From: Turbatrix aceti
Lineage: Eukaryota > Nematoda > Chromadorea > Rhabditida > Panagrolaimidae
DNA length: 64,000 bases
Direction of reading: 5' to 3'
NCBI GenBank assembly: GCA_963969345.1
Contig: OZ017768.1
Span: forward strand, 7,092,718-7,156,717
Position 1 is the stretch's first letter. Each line of letters starts with the position of its first letter. The notes below the pieces were generated by a model. It was not told where the DNA came from and did not search any database. It was given only the letters and a program-made list of their open reading frames with translations. Both the position numbers and the translations under genes were made by a program. Below are positions 1 through 13,000 of the stretch, one piece after another.

Positions 1-1074
1 CGGAGTGTGCGTTCGTCGCGGAACGCCAAACGCACTTGCGACGGATTTTTGACTGAAAATGTGCCCGCCTTTTTTTATGTGGCCGCAAGGTTTTTTTCAA
101 AAATAAAAGTGTAATAAAATTTTAGATGTGCATAAATGATAAAAAAAAAAGTAATGTTTTTTGAAAAGAATATTATTTCGTGATGGGATTCGGTGAAGTA
201 ACAAATTTTTTTTTCAAAAAATGTTACTTCAAAAAGTTTGAGAGTATCGTAATCGTATTCTTCACAGATTTCGCTTCAAAATACTTTTTTTTTCGTTTTG
301 AGACCTTGAATTCAAGCTGGAATTGCTGAGTTTTTATTTCTGAGTTGTCAATTTTTACGATTGTATGTTTCTTGGCGAATATTTTTGGATTATCCCCGAC
401 TAGCGGCTCATAAAAGTGATAAGGTTTGTACAACAATTGTTTTTGAGTGATGTAGAAGCACTTTTGTTGTTTTTTTGCGCTTTTGCATCAGCGACGAGTA
501 CTTACTTTCAAATGAACGAGCGCCGGTAACTCACGGCCTGCAGCCATGGCATGTAGGCATTAATCACGGCGAAAAATATTTGTTTGACATGAGCGCGCCA
601 ATCCGCCATCGCCAGCGGTCCGGACAAGCGGCTCAACTTCAGCGAAGCGCGGCTGTCCCGGCAGTCTTGCAGAGGCTGAGGCTGTTGCCTGGCCATGAAG
701 GGGGTCCTGGTGAGGTGGTGGTGGCGGTTGAGGCGAGGCGGGCGGACGATTTGTTCGCTCAATCGCTTGCTAATCTTTTTTTTGCTACTTTTCAAAACTT
801 TTGCAAAGCTGCGGCAAATTTTGGACACTTGTGTTCGTTTGTATAATTCAAATGTTACGTGTAATATTTATTCCATGGATTTTTTTGTTTATAAAAAAAT
901 GATATCAGGGGTCGGCGTTGATTTTCTGGAAGTTTTCTGGGGGACTTGTTTTCCGGTCTGGCGACTGACTGGGAGATGAGAGATTGAAATCAAAATCAAA
1001 ATCAACATCGGGGCCCTTTTGTTCTTCAAATGCCGTCTGATTTTCCAAAAAAAAATCATTCTGACGCTTTTCAG
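1..1074. other. No recognised gene; probable upstream intron of the RhoGEF
   Basis: This stretch precedes the first exon I can recognise. It is T-rich with no exon-like reading frame matching a known family. The frames of about 100 codons around 500-850 on both strands have composition-driven translations (Arg/His/Pro runs) and no domain. Because the first recognised exon at 1075 begins in phase 0 in the middle of a spectrin-like repeat, the 5' exons of that gene must lie further left, probably outside the window. A CRAL-TRIO (Sec14) domain is expected there from family knowledge but is not seen here. Confidence 0.5.
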
Positions 1075-4000
1075 CTCCAATCCTGCTTCGCCAAGCACAT
1101 GATGTACCTCGAAGAGCACCGAGACGTCGGCGACAACGTTGCCCGGGTCGACCAGTTGACCCGGGATCATGAGGAGTATGCTTCCAATGCCATGGTGAGT
1201 TTTTTGGGTGCCAAAAAAATTATGAGGGTCTCGGGGCGAAATTAATAAATAAAAATAAATACAAATTGAAAATTTTATTTTATTTAAAAAATTTTTTCAA
1301 ATTAAATAAATTAAACAAAAATCGTTTTTGTTACATTCTTAAACGAAAAAAAAATGTTACAATTTTTTTTTGGTTTCGATGTAAAAACATCGTAAAAACG
1401 TAATTTTTTGGTTCTGCAACGAAAAAAATCATAAATATAAAAAATTAAATTCAGATTGATCAATTTTTTTTAATTAAACAATTAAAATTAAATTTTATAA
1501 TATTAACCGATCGAAAAAAATTTTTTCTAAAAATTCGTATTTTATTTTCCCATTTTTTTTTAATTCCAAAAAATCATAACTCCGCCAGCCACCGACCGAC
1601 CCAATTTCAAAAAAAACAGGCACACGCATTTTTCCACAGTTTTTGATTTCCATGACGTCAGCACCTGCGTGCGTGACCCGACCTTTGCGCCGGTCACGAT
1701 GAAAACAGTCGCGGGTGGCGGTGGTGGTGATGGCTTCGATCGGACGCGGTTGCGTGCCCTTTTGGCTTCCGAAGAGGAAGCTGGTTGGTTGTGTTTTGGG
1801 GGCGGCAGTGAAGACAAGACAAGACGAATCGACTTCGTTTTGTCTGCTAACGACCGCTCCAAAAATTTTGTTATGTAACTTATCTCACTCAAAATGATCT
1901 GGAACGCCCGGGCAGCTGTGACACTGTTCCCGGGCCGGCCTCGTTGTCCCCGTCGTCGGCGGCGAAAATCGGACAGACGTGTTCGTTTTTGCGATTTTTT
2001 TTGATCGGGAGGAGGGAGGGTTGTTTTAAAGTTGGAAGTTGGGGTATACATAAAAAAATATTGATTTTTAGTCGGGTTGGTTGGGTTTTAAAAAAAAATT
2101 TATTTTATTAGTCGACTTGGGCTATTTTTGTGAATTTTCTGTATTTTTAATTTTCAGGCGGACGTCCAGCTAGCACGAGCCCTCCGCGAGAAGGGCGACG
2201 AGCTGATAGCGATGAAGGACGTCGAATTGAGCGATAGCCTTTTACCTAAATGCGACGAGCTCTCCCGCATGGCGGATGCCCTTACTTCTGCCCTCGATAG
2301 ACGAACGCAGGTTCTGCTTCTCAGCCGAAAGATGCACGAACAAATCAGTCAGGTGCGTTCGATTTTCCCTGGGTTCCTGGGATTTTTTTGGGGGATTATA
2401 AATATCCTGGCAAAATTTGTTTTTTTTTACCGTTCAAATTAATTTTATTCGCCAACAAAAATGTCGTGTCCTTCTTTTCTCAAATTCTCGCAACAAACCA
2501 GAAACGTGGGAACGAGCGTCTTTGCGCACACGCTTTTCTGTGCGTATTTGGACGAGCTTAGAAAAAAAAAAGAAAAGAAATGGATACAAAGCTTCTGTTC
2601 ACCCAATTTTCCCTTCCCTCTTTTCTTAGGTTTCACGGTGATAAAAAAAAAGTTGTTGTACAACATCCCATCTCATAGAATGAATTTGTAAATACATATA
2701 TACATATATACTATTTATTGTGTGTCTTGTCAAATTATCCCCCGCCTGAAATCACCAAAATCAGAAGCACAGAGGCCTCCGGGTAATTTGCGTTAATTTC
2801 GATTAGTCCTGCTACCGCGATCACGACGCAATGATGCTGCTCATGCACCTTCTTTGTCCCTATTCAACAGCCACCAGATCTCAAAATCTCAAAATGACGT
2901 TGTCTGCGGTAAATTTGAGTTTTTGTTTGTTAGTAAAAATAAAAACGGGTTGTTTGAAGAGGTTTTTTTTTCATTTTCATTGTCGGGATTTTGTTGGCGA
3001 CTTGTTTACTATGTCTCTGATATGTGCAATTTTTTGACTCTTTTGGTAAGTTTTTTTTGTTTTGAAAAATTTTTGAGGGTTTGAAATACGAGTTTTTAAT
3101 TTTTACTGCATTTTACGGAAATTTTTTTAATTGGATTGGAAATTTTATTTAATTTCGCTGGGATTTTTGTTTGCTTGGTTTTAATTTAATTAACATTTTT
3201 TTTATGGCCTGAATTAATTTTGGATAATGATTTACGCTTTGCTTTGTTTTTGCAGAACATTTTTTTTTCAATTTTAAAAAGAATAAAAATATGCTCACAA
3301 ATTTTTTTAAATTAAAAAAAATTTTTTTTTATTTGAAAATCTTTTTTTTTTTGTCGCTGAACGCATTTTTATTACTCAATTGCCAGATAACTACTCAAGT
3401 GGCCCTCAAGTGGTCATTTTTAATAACAAAAGGGATAAATTTAATATTTGCCATGACTATGCCTCCAGTTTGTTCCCTCGACGCTTCTAAAGCTGTTGCT
3501 GATGCTGATGCTCTCAGCGTCTTCTAATACGCGTCTCCGGCGTCTCCGATATCCCCTCGTCTTCCCTTTTGTCGCCCTTCATCGTCTTTGCCTTCGTAGC
3601 CTTGGCTTACTTACTACATACAAAGACGACACGCATGCACGGAACGAACGTATACGTACATACACGGACTGTCTAACGAGCCGCAAATGAACGAATACGA
3701 ATGGTGTACGTCAATTGTCGGTCTTCAATTCAATTGTCAATCGACAATCATCAATCTAGTTTCTGTTTTTTTTTCCGGCGTGTGGGGTTGCCGGAGACGA
3801 ACGAGCGCGACCACCACCACCGCTATCGCCACGCCACGCGGCTCATTTTTTTTTCCCGTCGGCCTCGCTCAAATCTCCAAAAAAATCGTGGCGTTCCGGG
3901 CGGAGAGGACTGGACTGGTTGTTTGGCGGACGATTCAGTTCATCATCAAAGAAGACGACGCCGAAAATCATGGAATCATCGACTATCGACGTCGATGGAG

Positions 4001-7000
4001 CAGTGCAGAGGCTCGTTTTCTTATTTGGCAACAAATTGATCGTAACCATCTCTTTGGTCCTCGATTAGCGTTTATTTCCTTTATTTTGGACCTGTCAGGG
4101 GTATTTGGGCAGTTTACACTCCGAACGGACCAACTGGGCTTTTTTGAGGTGAGACAAACGTAATTTGTCTTCTTTTTACACTTTTTTCTCCTCTCTTTTT
4201 TTTCCGCGGACGACTCCGATCTCCTGTTCTCCGAGGAAGTGAAAAATAGTCGGTGATTGTTGACCCAGTCACAAAAACGTACTTTCAACCTGAGAAACTT
4301 TTTTTTTACTCACTTTACTTTTTTTTCTTCTTTTGACGCGTGTATGTATTTTAAGAAAAAAACTGTGAAGTGGGGTTAATTTTAGACTTTTTTTTTGTTT
4401 TACTTAAAACAAAGCTTTTTGAACTTTTTGAAACCACAAATTTTGTGACGTCAAAAAAAGAAGATTTTTTGCCTCCGTTGAAGCGGATGAAATCAAAATC
4501 TAAATCTAACATAAATACATTTCAAGTGGGCTAAGAAGGCAAATAAACGTGACCATCAGTTTTTTGGGATGTTTTTTGTCGTGTTTTTTTTACTAAATAT
4601 TTATTTTCTTGGGCAGTTTGTTTCATCTTAGCCGCTCATGTCAGATCAGATTTTAGACAGACATCAAGTTTTTTTGTTTTATTGTTGTAACGTTTTTGCG
4701 GATGGATCTACCGGATTACCGGTAACTCCGGTCTCGGGGGGTCTCGCACGCACTCATCTCTCGGCGGGATGGATCTCATCGTCGTCGTAAGTGCCGCGCT
4801 TCACTTTGACAGGGGTGGCCTCAAGTTTTTTTTTTCCCGCACGCGAGGAGGGGTGCTTTTTTTCTTTGATTACGATCACCGATCACGAACATCGTAGCGA
4901 GAACGCTGGGATTTTTTGATTTGATTTTAGTCGAACACGAAGGACCATCAGGCGGGTGGGACCGCGACTACCGAACTCGGATCAACGAACGCGCACGCAC
5001 TTTTTTTTTCTCGAGATCCGTCCGACAATGAGGGATAGCTAAATATTAATCTCCTGAGGGAGGGCTGATTTTTATGCTTGCTTTTTCCCCCTTTAAACTG
5101 GTTTTTTTTTGTGCTAATAAGGGAGGAAAAGAGACGGACGGGGGCACGGAATGGAATTTTTGGGGGGTCGACGGTTGATTTTCTGATTTTCTGCTTTCTG
5201 CATTGTTCAATTTTTTTATTCTGCTACATTGACTTTTGAGGAGGCGAAAAAATCCCTTTCTTTGCTTTTTTGTCGGTTTTTGAAATGACAGCAGTGGTTT
5301 TAGTTTTTACACCTGCAGCACTTAGGAAACGAAACTTTTTTGTGGCTTCAATTTCTCGCTCTGCTAAAAAATTTACTCACTCCAATGATTTTTCATGTTG
5401 TTGAAATTTTTTGAAAATATTATACTAAATATGTTCGTTTGTTAGTGGCCGGATGTTTTGGCATCTGGCGTTTTTTACGAGATAATGACAAGGTTGGCTT
5501 TTTGTTGGCCGCGGGCTAAAAATATCTAAAAATATGTATTGACCAGCTGAAGGTGGTCTTGTCTTCATTTTGTTTTTTGGTGGCTGTGAAAAAATCGTCG
5601 AACGTCGAAAAAAAATTCAATGGTGCCTGATCGGCGTTTTTTGAATATTTTTCCATCGACCTAATATTTTTTCAAAATTAAATAGGAGGGAGAGTTGTTA
5701 ATGAAGAGGCCCCGACCGACTGGTCATCCATCCATCCATCCATCGGTCACTTCACTCATTTATTGTTTGTTGCCCTTTTCGCTCTCTTTTGATGCACATC
5801 ACGCATGCACAGCAGACGCCCTGATTCCCACCACTGCCATGCTTGCTTGCTTGCTTTCCGGCGCCGTCGCCGGCGCCATCTCGACCGACCAGGATTGATG
5901 GGGAGAGGGAATGGAGTCTTTTTGAATTTTTATTTTTATTTTTATTTTTATTTATTTTTGTTTGCTTGTTGCTTTTCTCTGCTGACCACCACTTTTGCTG
6001 GGCGCCAGGGGATGTGGATACCAGGCATGTCAAAAATCGGGGGCCGGCCCCGGGGGCCGGGGCCGTTTTTTCTCGGCCCCCAAAGCCCCTTTTGGCCCCC
6101 CTTATATTTTTTTTGAAAAAAATCTAGCAAAGATTGCGCGTTCAACAAAAAGATGCGCGTGTTTTTTGTCCTTTTCTTTGGTTGTGAATTGTTAGCTTTA
6201 CCTTCCCATACTCCTTCATCAACCAGTAGCTTTGATTTTTGATCATTCGGTTTTGTTTTTTGAATTTGATTGCAAAAATTAAAAAAAAATATAAGTCAGG
6301 GGCCGCGAGGGGCCAAAAGGGGCCAGGGCCGAAAACCTAGGGGCCGAGGGGGCCGGGGCCGAAAATTTTCGGCCTCCTGACATGCCTGGTGGATACATAC
6401 TCACTCTCATTTTTTTTGTTTGTTTCATCGCCTGACAATGAATGAATTTATTGTGAATTGGTGTTGACACTTGACCGCTTCTTGCTTTATTCCCATCCTT
6501 CCCAGTTCTTTCCCAGTGGTCTTCCAGGGGGGAGGGCACGACCACCAACACGGGATTAAGGCCATCCGGCGCCCTGCCCGGACCACGAGCAAGTTTTTGC
6601 CTCCTCCGTTGTTTTGTTTATTTGTTAATACCCATGTTGTCTTTTCTCCTCTTTTTCCGCCAGTCTACGGACGAGAAAAGAATTTATTACGATTTTTGTT
6701 GCTTTTTAAAAATTTTTGTTTTTACAAAAATTCTGGTTTTTGCTCGGAAAAAAATCATAGACACATGAATTTTTTTTATATTTACAGAAAAAAAATATTT
6801 TTTATGATAAATAAAATTTGTGGCAACAAAAAATTTTTAGGCAACAAATTGGTGCCGCCGCGGCGTGGATCTCCTCAACGCCGTTCCCCTAGAATTGACG
6901 TCTTCGACTGCGAACTCGGCTATGACCGCTCTGGATGATTTTTTGGCCGACGGATCAAAACTTCACCTAGACGCTCTCAAACAGACCCCAAACATGACCA

Positions 7001-10000
7001 ATCTCATTCTTTTGACTACAACTGAGACTTCTAGCCTCCTTGCACAGGTTTGTAAAGTTTTTTTTTGCAGAAAAAAAAAATTTGGAGGGGTTTGGGTTTT
7101 TGGAATATTTATTTTTGAGGCGCTAATTAGCAATTACCAGCATATGTACGGTGCAGAAGCACGATTCATACTTTTTCCCGGAGGAAAAAATATTTATGCG
7201 TGAAGCGATCGGGAAACAGTCGATGGACGACGGACGTCTGTCTTGCCCCCTTTCGAAGGAAGGGGATGATTAGTCACGCAGTTTTTTTTTGTCCGGAGAA
7301 AAAATTTGAAAGCATCTGCAACTGTTTTTTGTTCTCCGTAGGAAAAATGATGGAAAAGCAGGCGCACGCAGACGAAGTCGAAGGCGGTCCGGAATGCTCA
7401 CGCATGCATTTCCGGGCATATGTGTAGCACTAGCTTTGGTCGCTTCCGCGCCACACGCATTTTTTTACGTGTTCAAAGGTGTAATGAAAGGGTCGAGCGC
7501 GATAGTGCCTGTCAGAAGACCGCCACCGGGGTCCCAGGCGCTCAAAAAGCTGGATTTTGTCTGCATGTATGGTTATTTGTTGGCTTGCAAAGTGAGTTTT
7601 TGGAATTTTTTTTTTGGAATTGTAGAATTTTTTTTTTGAAATTTTAGAATTTTTTTGAAATTTTAGAATTTTTTTAATTTTACCATTTTTTAATTTTTGA
7701 TTTTTTTGAAATTTAAAATTGTTTTGAAATTTTTTAGAATTTTTCAAAAATATAAATTTTGTAGAAATTTTTGCGCTGATTAAATTCAAATCCCTCGAAC
7801 TAGCTAGTTTTTTGCATTCATCCACAGGGGGTCATTTCACCCGGCAAACCTGTCGGAATCGGATCTTTGACGTTGAGCGTCACTTTCGGGGTAAAAGAGG
7901 ATTAATAACGCGATTTCGTTTGATTTCCCTCTTTTTCCTTTCTTCGGTGTTTTCTCCCACAAATCACATCTCTCCTTGCAACATCGGCAGCTCCTCCAGC
8001 CCGGTGGAGGTGGCGGGTAGCGGGTGGCCCACCTACCAGACGAATGCGCACGAGCGGACAAAGTCAAACGGGTTGCCTTCCTGCCGCGCGGGAGATTGAT
8101 GGAAACCGGAAAAACCGAAAAACCTTGGGCTTTTTTTCGTGTCTTGGCGCCATTATGGACAAAAAACAGAACAGACAAAAGCGAATTTCTGGAATCTGCG
8201 CGATTTTTGCCCGGAAAAGATTTTGCAAAAAAATAGAAAAAAAAATAGTCGGCCACGAAGCCGCTTGAACCGTGAAAAAAAGACAAATGGGCTTATGGGA
8301 ACGGAACGGTGGCAGATAACGCGATACGATTTATTTATCCTCGTTCATCTGTCACATGTTTTGAGCCACAGAGCCCCGGAAGAAACAGAACGAGCGCATG
8401 ATTTTTTTTTTCAAAATAAAAAACACAAAAAAGAACAAGCTAGGGTCAATTTTTTTTTATTTTTGGCAAGCACTGTTTTTTTCAGGTGGCTGAAAGGATC
8501 GAAGACATCCGGCGGATGGGAGTCGCGAGACGCGACGCGCTTTCAAAAATCGCCGAACGCCGGGCAATGCACACTTCCGTGAGTGCCGGGAGCCTCCAGG
8601 CCCCGGCCGGAGTCGCGCGACCCGTCCAGGTCGTGTCTCCTGAGAAGAAAAAATTATCTACAGCATCGATGCCGTCTTCGGGTAACGACAAGTCGCCCCG
8701 GAAGGTTGGTGGAATTTTTTTTTGGGGGGATTCAAAAATTTTTATTATTTTAAAAAATTTTGTTTGATGCATTTTTTTGGATTGAAATTCAAAACTTTCT
8801 TTTGAAAACCGATGCACTTTATTTTTTGGGTTTTTCTGGGGGTTTTACATCTCGAAAACCGATGCACATTATTTCTGCGCTCAATTTGTTGTTTTGACAC
8901 GTCCGACGACCGCGGCAATCCGGGTTATCACTTTTGAACACTTTTGACGCCTTTCTGTTGTCTTTTGTCAAATGTATCTTCGTCGGCTCAGATGAAAGCC
9001 GGTCCACGTCATCGTCGGTGTCGTCGGTGGTGGTCAAAGAGGTGACTGACCCACGTCGAATGGCGTACAGCGTAGTACAAGGCATGGCGTGACGAACGAC
9101 GGACGATGTCTTTCTCGATTTTATGGGGCATATAGGAGCGGCGGCGGGGCGGATTCGACCCAATCAGCGAGCGCTACCACCCACCACCCGCATCGTTGTT
9201 GTTTTTGCAGGGTTGTAAATACCGCTCCGCGCTATCTATCATCCTTCCCGTCGGGTGATTTGCTTGTACATGTGTTTATGGCTCCCGTCCAGGCGGTAAA
9301 TATGTAGATATCGCGCCCGTACATATTTAACTTCTCACCCGACGAAGAGGAGATTTTTGGCGAAGAACGAAGAACGAAGAACGATGGACGATGAAAGTAG
9401 GTGTGTCAGGGCTTTACGGTACTTTTCGGCAGCCGCGGCGGATTATTTTGATTTCTTTCTTTCTTTGGAAGGACAAAAAGTGGAAAAAAGGGAAAAAATG
9501 GAGGAAGACGCATTTTTTTTTTAGGGTTGCTGGGAGGGGTATATTTATTTATTTATCCAACTAGGGAAGAAGGGAGGGGGCGTGGAAGAAAGAGCCGTCG
9601 TTGAGACGATGTCTGGAATCAACCTTCGTTTTCCTGGTTTTTTGTACGCGGAATGGTTGTAAGGCTGTAAATTGGTGACTATGGATGTCTGGATGCTTGG
9701 TTGTTGAAATTTCACTTTTTACGGCCTCATGAGTGTTTTCGCTCGTTCGTTCGTCCGATCAAACGTATAATATTGGTCACTTCAGGGGTGTAACGATAAA
9801 TTTTTTTTGCTGACCATTTTTTTTCCTCTCGCGTTATTTTCTGATTTTCTGACCATCTGTTTCATTTCATCGTCTGTGACGAGGCGACGATTAATTCTGC
9901 GTATGTATGTATAAATTTTAGAATTTTTTTTTTTTGGATTTTACTGACTGGTCAGCGGTCAACGAGCGAACGAACAAACGAGGAGGAAGATGACATTTGT

Positions 10001-13000
10001 CTATCTGTCTGTGACCAGCTGGCTGGCATCAGATGCCGCATTTTGGCGCTTTTACAATTTTTTTGACTTGCAAAAAAAATGCAAAAACGCGTGTTTTTTA
10101 CCCGTTCTTTCAGTTTTACCCTTTTGAGCGGTTTTCCATGAGTTATGAAGTACATTTTTGGCCCACCAGGCTAGGCTTTTTGTTGTTCGTTCGTTTGTTC
10201 GCCTTCTGTCGACCATCGTGCGTGACTGACGACACCCGGGTCTTGTGCCCCCGGCGGACGCTCCTCATTTTTTGCCTGCTTGGCAACTCGTTTCCCGGAA
10301 GACCCAAAACGGAGCCTGGCCTAGCAAAAAGTGAAAAAGAAGACATTTGTCTTTGCTCCTCGCTGAGCGGCACCGTGGCACCGACTTTGCCACTTTTTAT
10401 GAGCTTTTTACACTTTTTTGGGAGAGTAGTCGGCTTTGATGACCCTCTTGCCGACCGACCCCGGTCTCCGGACCATCTCTGGCATCCTTGGCGCGCCGCC
10501 AGCACTCAAAAGTCGTCAAAACAGTTTTGGAAGGCTGTCATGTTGGATTTGAGCCGCGGAAGGAGTAACAGAAAACTTTTACAGTCGTTTTGGGAGTTTT
10601 TTGAGGGTGACGAATGGAGTTTGACGCTTTTGTTGATTTTTTAAATATTTTTTTATTTTTTTGTTTAACGAGAAAAAAAATATTGGGCTTGAGGGAACTT
10701 GATTTTTTAACAGTTTTGTTTGATTTCACTTGATATTTTTTATTTTTTTTCTGTTCTGAATGGTTTAAAAAAAAATTGATAGGGCTTGAGGTATCGGGAA
10801 TTTTCAGTTGTGCATTGAGCGAGCATGGTGGGGGGCCTTAGGGCCCTGATTGAGCGTCGACGAGCATTCGTGCGTTATATGAGAAGTGGGATTAGTCGCA
10901 GCTCATAACGCGGTTGATGATGGAGAGGGGGAGACCGGACCTCCGAGGCTTCACAGAGTGAGGGTTGGTCGCGTCGCTGGACGCGGGACAAAATGAGACG
11001 AGAAAGGGTGTTGTTGTTTCATATCAGAGCGGGGATGAGGAGGTAGGTGGTTGCGGGGGGACAACGCGGATCGCAGTAATTTATGGGGGGGGGACAAACG
11101 GGGAACACTTTTCTTTCTCCTTGCCGATGGCTTGATTGCACCTGAGAACTGAGACTGGGATGGATTAATTGGCGATGAATGATTTTTGGGGGCTTCGGCG
11201 GAGTTTTTTTGGCATGAAAATGCATTTTCGGGGTAAAAAAATACTAAAAAATTTTACGCTCAAATAAAATTCAGGTTTTAAAAAAAAATTTGCGCTCAAA
11301 TAAAATTCGTGGTTTAAAAAAAATTTTTTGCACAAAAAAAATTTGAACGGTGTAAATTTTTTTGGCAGGACATTTTTGGGGATCGCGGAGCCTTTTTTTT
11401 AAAGTTAGAGCACCCTAAAAAAATAAAAATTTTTTTTTAAATTTTTGAGATAAAATAAAAAATAGTGCGTTGCAATTTTTCTGCACAAAATTTTTTTGTC
11501 TAGAGAATTTTTTTAAGCTCAAAAATTTTTTATCTTTTTTTTTGTCGCTGAACAGTTTACTAAATATTTATCATTTAGTGTGGAGTCAATCTATTCTTCG
11601 TTATTTTTGGCTCATGAGAAAACAAAACAATAGACTCCGCATTTCACGAGGCGAAAATCTTTGTGGTGGGGGTGCGCACTGTTTTGATAGCACTCCGAAT
11701 AGCATACTTTTTTTATACTCCCTCCATGAACGCAAGAATCGTTTGTTCTCGCCCATGATTTTTTTTCCTATTATATTTACAACATCAGACCCCAGATTTT
11801 TATCCGTTGAGTGTTGCATAAATTTTCCCGCGTTATTTATGCCTCTCCCGATAATAAATATTTAGTGAATCAATTGGCATTCGTGATTGCTTTTTGCCTC
11901 TCGCGGAAGTGGACTAGGCTTTCAAAACGCCCCGCGAGATATTTAGTAGCAGGTGTTTGCACTCTCCACGCTGCAATTCACGTCGTTTTGTGCGAATTGA
12001 ATTGAAATATTTTGTTTTAAAATTGACTGCTGGTCATTTTGGTGCTCACCTGCTAAGTTGCTAATGGGCGACCGATCGGACCACCTGGGCAGAAAAAAAT
12101 TTTTGATGCATGATCTCAACGGTTGCTAAAAACACGTGGGAGGCTTTCTGGACACCAGACATCTAGCCCGGCTCCCCTACGTGCTCTGGAAGGTGATAAA
12201 GAGTCATTTTTTTCTGTTTTTATCGCTCAGGTAGACTGGACAACATTAGCGCTCTGAAATGAGCAAAAGGGGGTAATTAGACACTAGATCAGTTTTTTTT
12301 ACAAACAAAATTGTATTTTTAAATTAGTGCACGCAGAATCTGCGTGAATTGTGGCCAATGACAGCCGCGGCAGCCGGATATCATCCCCAGACCTGTTTAA
12401 CGAGTATCCTGGTTTATTTGACACCGTCAAAAGTCCGCGCGAAGGTATGTAGCTCGCTACAGGTAGTATCCTCTGGGGTGGTGGGGTGGAGCTGGTCCGG
12501 ATGTATCAGTTTCGTTTGTTTCGCGCGCTCATCTTCTTCCGGAGTCAAGTGCACCCTTGGCGTGTATCGTGATTTTTGTCCCTTTGGAGTGGAAATTTGC
12601 AGCGATTGCAGGGATAGGGGATAATTTTAGACCCTTTTTACCCTCTTGAGACGAAGGGATTAGTGATTACCGTTTTCTTGCTTGTTTGACAAGATTTTTT
12701 TGTTTTGCAAGTTGTTTTTTTTTGGTGCAGACGTCTGGCTGGGTGCTCCCGATCACTTTGCGTTGCACTTTTCACGTCCACGTTTGCCGGAGGGGTATTT
12801 ATTAGGGACGTGGACGGTTCACTCGGTGGAGGGATTGAATACTGGACGCCGTAGTCGTTGTCGTGGTCGCGGTCGATGATTCGCGGAGCACGAAGCACAA
12901 CGACGATGTTGACTGTACATAGCAGTGACGTGGCTCGATCGAGCCAATGGGCCTTGCCGGAGGGAACGGGCGCTTTGTTGCGCTCCGCTTTGCATGCCCC

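Noticed and set aside
475..846. Open frames of 100-120 codons on both strands
   Set aside because: Overlapping frames on opposite strands with Arg/His/Pro-biased translation, no domain, no plausible splice context.
1560..2051. 163-codon minus frame
   Set aside because: Low-complexity Ser/Pro/Arg translation inside a RhoGEF intron, with a competing frame on plus; no family resemblance.
12349..12624. Possible extra RhoGEF exon
   Set aside because: The first part is spliceable (…AAG|gtatgt) but has no similarity to the family and is not needed for the domain order; noted in the intron entry only.
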